A DNA stretch of 20,308 bases, taken from positions 1-20,308 of the forward strand of contig JALLAZ010000173.1 of assembly GCA_036939755.1 (NCBI GenBank), in the 5' to 3' direction. Each line of letters starts with the position of its first letter. Position 1 is the first letter of the stretch. The notes under the pieces are model-generated. The model ran no database searches, was not told where the DNA came from, and worked only from the letters and a program-made list of their open reading frames with translations. The position numbers and the translations under genes are program-made. Shown one piece after another: positions 19,101-20,308 of this stretch. The DNA comes from Stephanodiscus triporus. Its lineage: Eukaryota; Bacillariophyta; Thalassiosirophyceae; Thalassiosirales; Thalassiosiraceae.

Positions 19101-20308
19101 TTTAGGAAGAACGGGCGAAAACTCCCAAGATCTTGGAATTTCGAGCATGCTTCGGTCGTCAATCTTGGATATTGATGGATTGTTAAGAATTCCCATTCGA
19201 AAAGAAGACGGTGAATATGAAGGATTTGATGCAGGTGGTGTGAAGCTCTCTGTTTACGATGTGACTTTGGTGGGACTTGATTCATTCACCCTGTTCGACA
19301 TTCTCAAGGCAACTAGCCCAAGCACGTTTAGCAACTCAATCAAGCTTCAAACATTGGGCGTGACGGTGACGATGGGATTGTCGGTCGAAGACGAGTCCAG
19401 CGAAGAAGCGCGAATGCTACTGGAACGCGGTCTCAAAACCAGCGAATTGGAAAACATCTCAATTTCATTGATTCTAAAAGATGTCAGTATTGATTCATCG
19501 CTCCTTATGGCAATAGACCAAGATTTAATGGGGCAGCTGAAGATCGGGTCAATTATAAACACGAAGAACATCTTGTCCTGCCTCCTATCAACAACTTATT
19601 CCGTTGGCCTTTCCGAATTTGTGATGAACGTTGGAGACATATCCGAATTCAGTATCACTGGATTCATTTCAGACGATACCAACAGAAGTATACAGAGCTT
19701 GACCAACTCAATCTTTGCGAAATACAAGCAAACAGTCCTTGACGCCATGCCGGCATTCACGTCTGTCACAATTCGCCCCATCCTTCATGACATTCTACAA
19801 GTGCTAGTTGACAAGGCAAGGAATGGTGCATGTCCAGAGCCCGACAGTTCTCTTGATGACATTGTAGACTTCAGAGACCTCCTTTTATCCAAAGAGAGGG
19901 CAGTTGATTTGCTTGGTCGGGGCGATTCACCGTATGGGGATCTGTTCAGGTCGCTTTTCAACTTCATTGAAAATATGACTTCCGGCGCAGATGGGGACGG
20001 ACTAGCTAAGTTAAATGACGTAGTGGCGTCGTTGACAAAGCGTCAATCGAACGAGGGAGGCAATCTTCACTATCCTGGACAGCTTTTCACGCTGAACCAA
20101 AACATAGCCCTGAATGGATTGGTGGCAGCAATAGAACTCGGAGTCTCTGATTTGAAGGTTTCTAATCTTGATAGTATCGGTGCCCCACTCAGGATACTTC
20201 AACCAGTTAAAGGAAAATCAAGTGTACTGAATAACACAGCCTCGATTGGTACCGGTTCAGAATCAGTCAGGATGGAATTCAGACTTCTGATCAAGGGAAA
20301 AGGTAATG
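16135..20308 (+). CDS. Very large secreted repeat protein with BPI/LBP-like (TULIP) N-terminal domain, partial
   Basis: The frame is open from the ATG at 16135 to the window edge, at least 1391 codons without an intron; an in-frame TAA at 16051 and no ATG between fix the start. Residues 1-28 form a signal peptide (MRTAASKLLLVALAAFSSRA). Residues about 95-300 follow the layout of a BPI/LBP N-terminal domain: alternating strands, then C-x42-C (SAC to AAC) with an amphipathic helix before the second Cys, as in the conserved disulphide of BPI. From residue 320 two blocks of about 640 residues repeat. Each has two halves with motifs such as VDFRDMF (604, compare 1244) and GLDSF (409 and 1047; variants GLDTF at 707 and NLDSI at 1344). 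At least nine N-x-S/T sequons fit a secretory route. The C-terminus is missing. Role unknown; extracellular lipid binding is a guess from the fold. Confidence 0.75.
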   Translation, partial: MRTAASKLLLVALAAFSSRAVNVVATRAHDGGMLVVGNSDENEDKDDNDDPRDDSILARSVGDASEELPLIATTPSFPASRDLQRRQAEGDFSALNEIFSEISLRLPDATVSQSGLDLTISQLTCTDLHVEDVRLSHANSPDDDTFVEMRLDVSGLSVECTLRWDYKWTIFSGGGTGFARLDPASSASVSVTFVSPDYDERPPRDAVVSACDAPVQIADMSFDGDGLGMIGGIIDLFEGLLRGTVEGRVRDAACDELRKLAGEGDEGSGGALDYLLLDVGDRIRSNLEPLGLNLTNPMWVERNEIIPTSTTADGEIVPAYLNFREVFAREWIDSALDRLRSYLGQDPSGPEGELGINVLLRENFLDEGGRFDVDPSLFFDSAGGDGVIFQGHDVLTETTLSIPSIKIQGLDSFRELNVLDAIGDYTLRNTLKLDRLSVVVEMIAEMKASSKSDAVFVSSAPGDSIVERFTIDFNVTDIEVDLSMFVGINTERWRNLELGPMLHTKSILPCLLSAVDELKVAGLTMTVGDIAPPRLSGFLDGGIDRLVSAGAVALFDMYEGSMVRAMPNFFQTYVRDMMQNFIVRRLSEVDKCPKTDNVAEDRYVDFRDMFQTESLPVSRYGDVIPWVMKAIEDNLFVSSDGGAAEGGLLAINEVLISPITKSRYGTEGVVKFNGTLVDMRKENVSLDIWKAFADTLRLTLSDLTITGLDTFHGPVEFLKPRSSSAHLLGNRFSLGGVADRRLDASIKFAIEVGDATTSPLATNNVMDLQLHMPSVEVMADLFATVRESRFMKFPLGDVLNLSCWLATIPLSDESPEGIDVGLSIHFLNMLFDVLATTRCVSCSNQWLEDLSPMVDFLDKNEFVSGLKSRALFIGNDLLQGDWVSGKVDRRIVQASQLCPHDAAFGKPLPDKVYPTFRGTRDLVDGILYAAFPIVQVMAVIIAQKHSNLEIPAPADIELDVPAAANLIDLTDLTSIAGWADMALVEARGYLGRTGENSQDLGISSMLRSSILDIDGLLRIPIRKEDGEYEGFDAGGVKLSVYDVTLVGLDSFTLFDILKATSPSTFSNSIKLQTLGVTVTMGLSVEDESSEEARMLLERGLKTSELENISISLILKDVSIDSSLLMAIDQDLMGQLKIGSIINTKNILSCLLSTTYSVGLSEFVMNVGDISEFSITGFISDDTNRSIQSLTNSIFAKYKQTVLDAMPAFTSVTIRPILHDILQVLVDKARNGACPEPDSSLDDIVDFRDLLLSKERAVDLLGRGDSPYGDLFRSLFNFIENMTSGADGDGLAKLNDVVASLTKRQSNEGGNLHYPGQLFTLNQNIALNGLVAAIELGVSDLKVSNLDSIGAPLRILQPVKGKSSVLNNTASIGTGSESVRMEFRLLIKGKGN
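17092..20308 (+). repeat. Internal super-repeat of about 640 codons
   Basis: Copy 1 spans residues 320-964 (17092-19026) and copy 2 starts at residue 965 (19027) and runs off the window. Matched landmarks are W331 and W978 (W-x-D-x-AL then YLG), GLDSF at 409 and 1047, C-LLS at SILPCLLS and NILSCLLS, DFRD at 605 and 1245, and LDTF/LDSI at 708 and 1345. The offset is 637-647 residues throughout. DNA identity is low, so the duplication is old. Confidence 0.8.

Overview
The window is nuclear DNA from a eukaryote. Protein-coding genes carry short spliceosomal introns with GT-AG borders, one protein has a mitochondrial presequence split from its body by an intron, and another has an ER signal peptide. 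A dynein-arm assembly factor (DNAAF5/HEATR2 type), an LC8 dynein light chain, a complex I subunit and an AS3MT-type arsenic methyltransferase sit close together. Gene style (compact, short introns, mixed strands) and content fit a unicellular alga such as a centric diatom or a close stramenopile relative. That placement is inference; nothing in the window proves the taxon.

Layout. Positions 1-3109 are gene-poor and hold at least three foldback (inverted-repeat) elements that look like MITEs: 741-1409 with arms of about 136 bp, 1496-2150 with long AT-rich arms, and 2602-2746, a compact hairpin. A further copy of the end of the first element lies at 8-49. A 49-bp direct repeat lies just before the first gene. 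From 3110 on there are eight genes, mostly alternating in strand: DNAAF5-like HEAT-repeat protein (+, 3110-6517); a SAM-methyltransferase-like protein with a long disordered N-terminus (-, 6899-8539); arsenite methyltransferase (-, 9090-10193); NDUFV2, the 24-kDa subunit of complex I (+, 10424-11398, one intron); LC8 dynein light chain (-, 12268-12840, two introns); an IAH1-type GDSL esterase (+, 13134-14195); an unrecognised 437-aa protein (-, 14429-15742); and a very large secreted repeat protein (+, from 16135, running off the window end).

How the genes relate. There is no operon-like cluster. Three close divergent pairs (arsM/NDUFV2, LC8/GDSL, unknown/secreted giant) may share promoter regions. 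DNAAF5 and LC8 both belong to dynein biology; DNAAF5 has no well-known role outside axonemal dynein preassembly, which suggests an organism that makes a motile flagellum at some life stage, such as sperm of centric diatoms. The most novel object is the giant secreted protein. Its N-terminal part resembles a BPI/LBP-type (TULIP) lipid-binding domain, and the rest is a duplicated block of about 640 residues, each made of two related halves.
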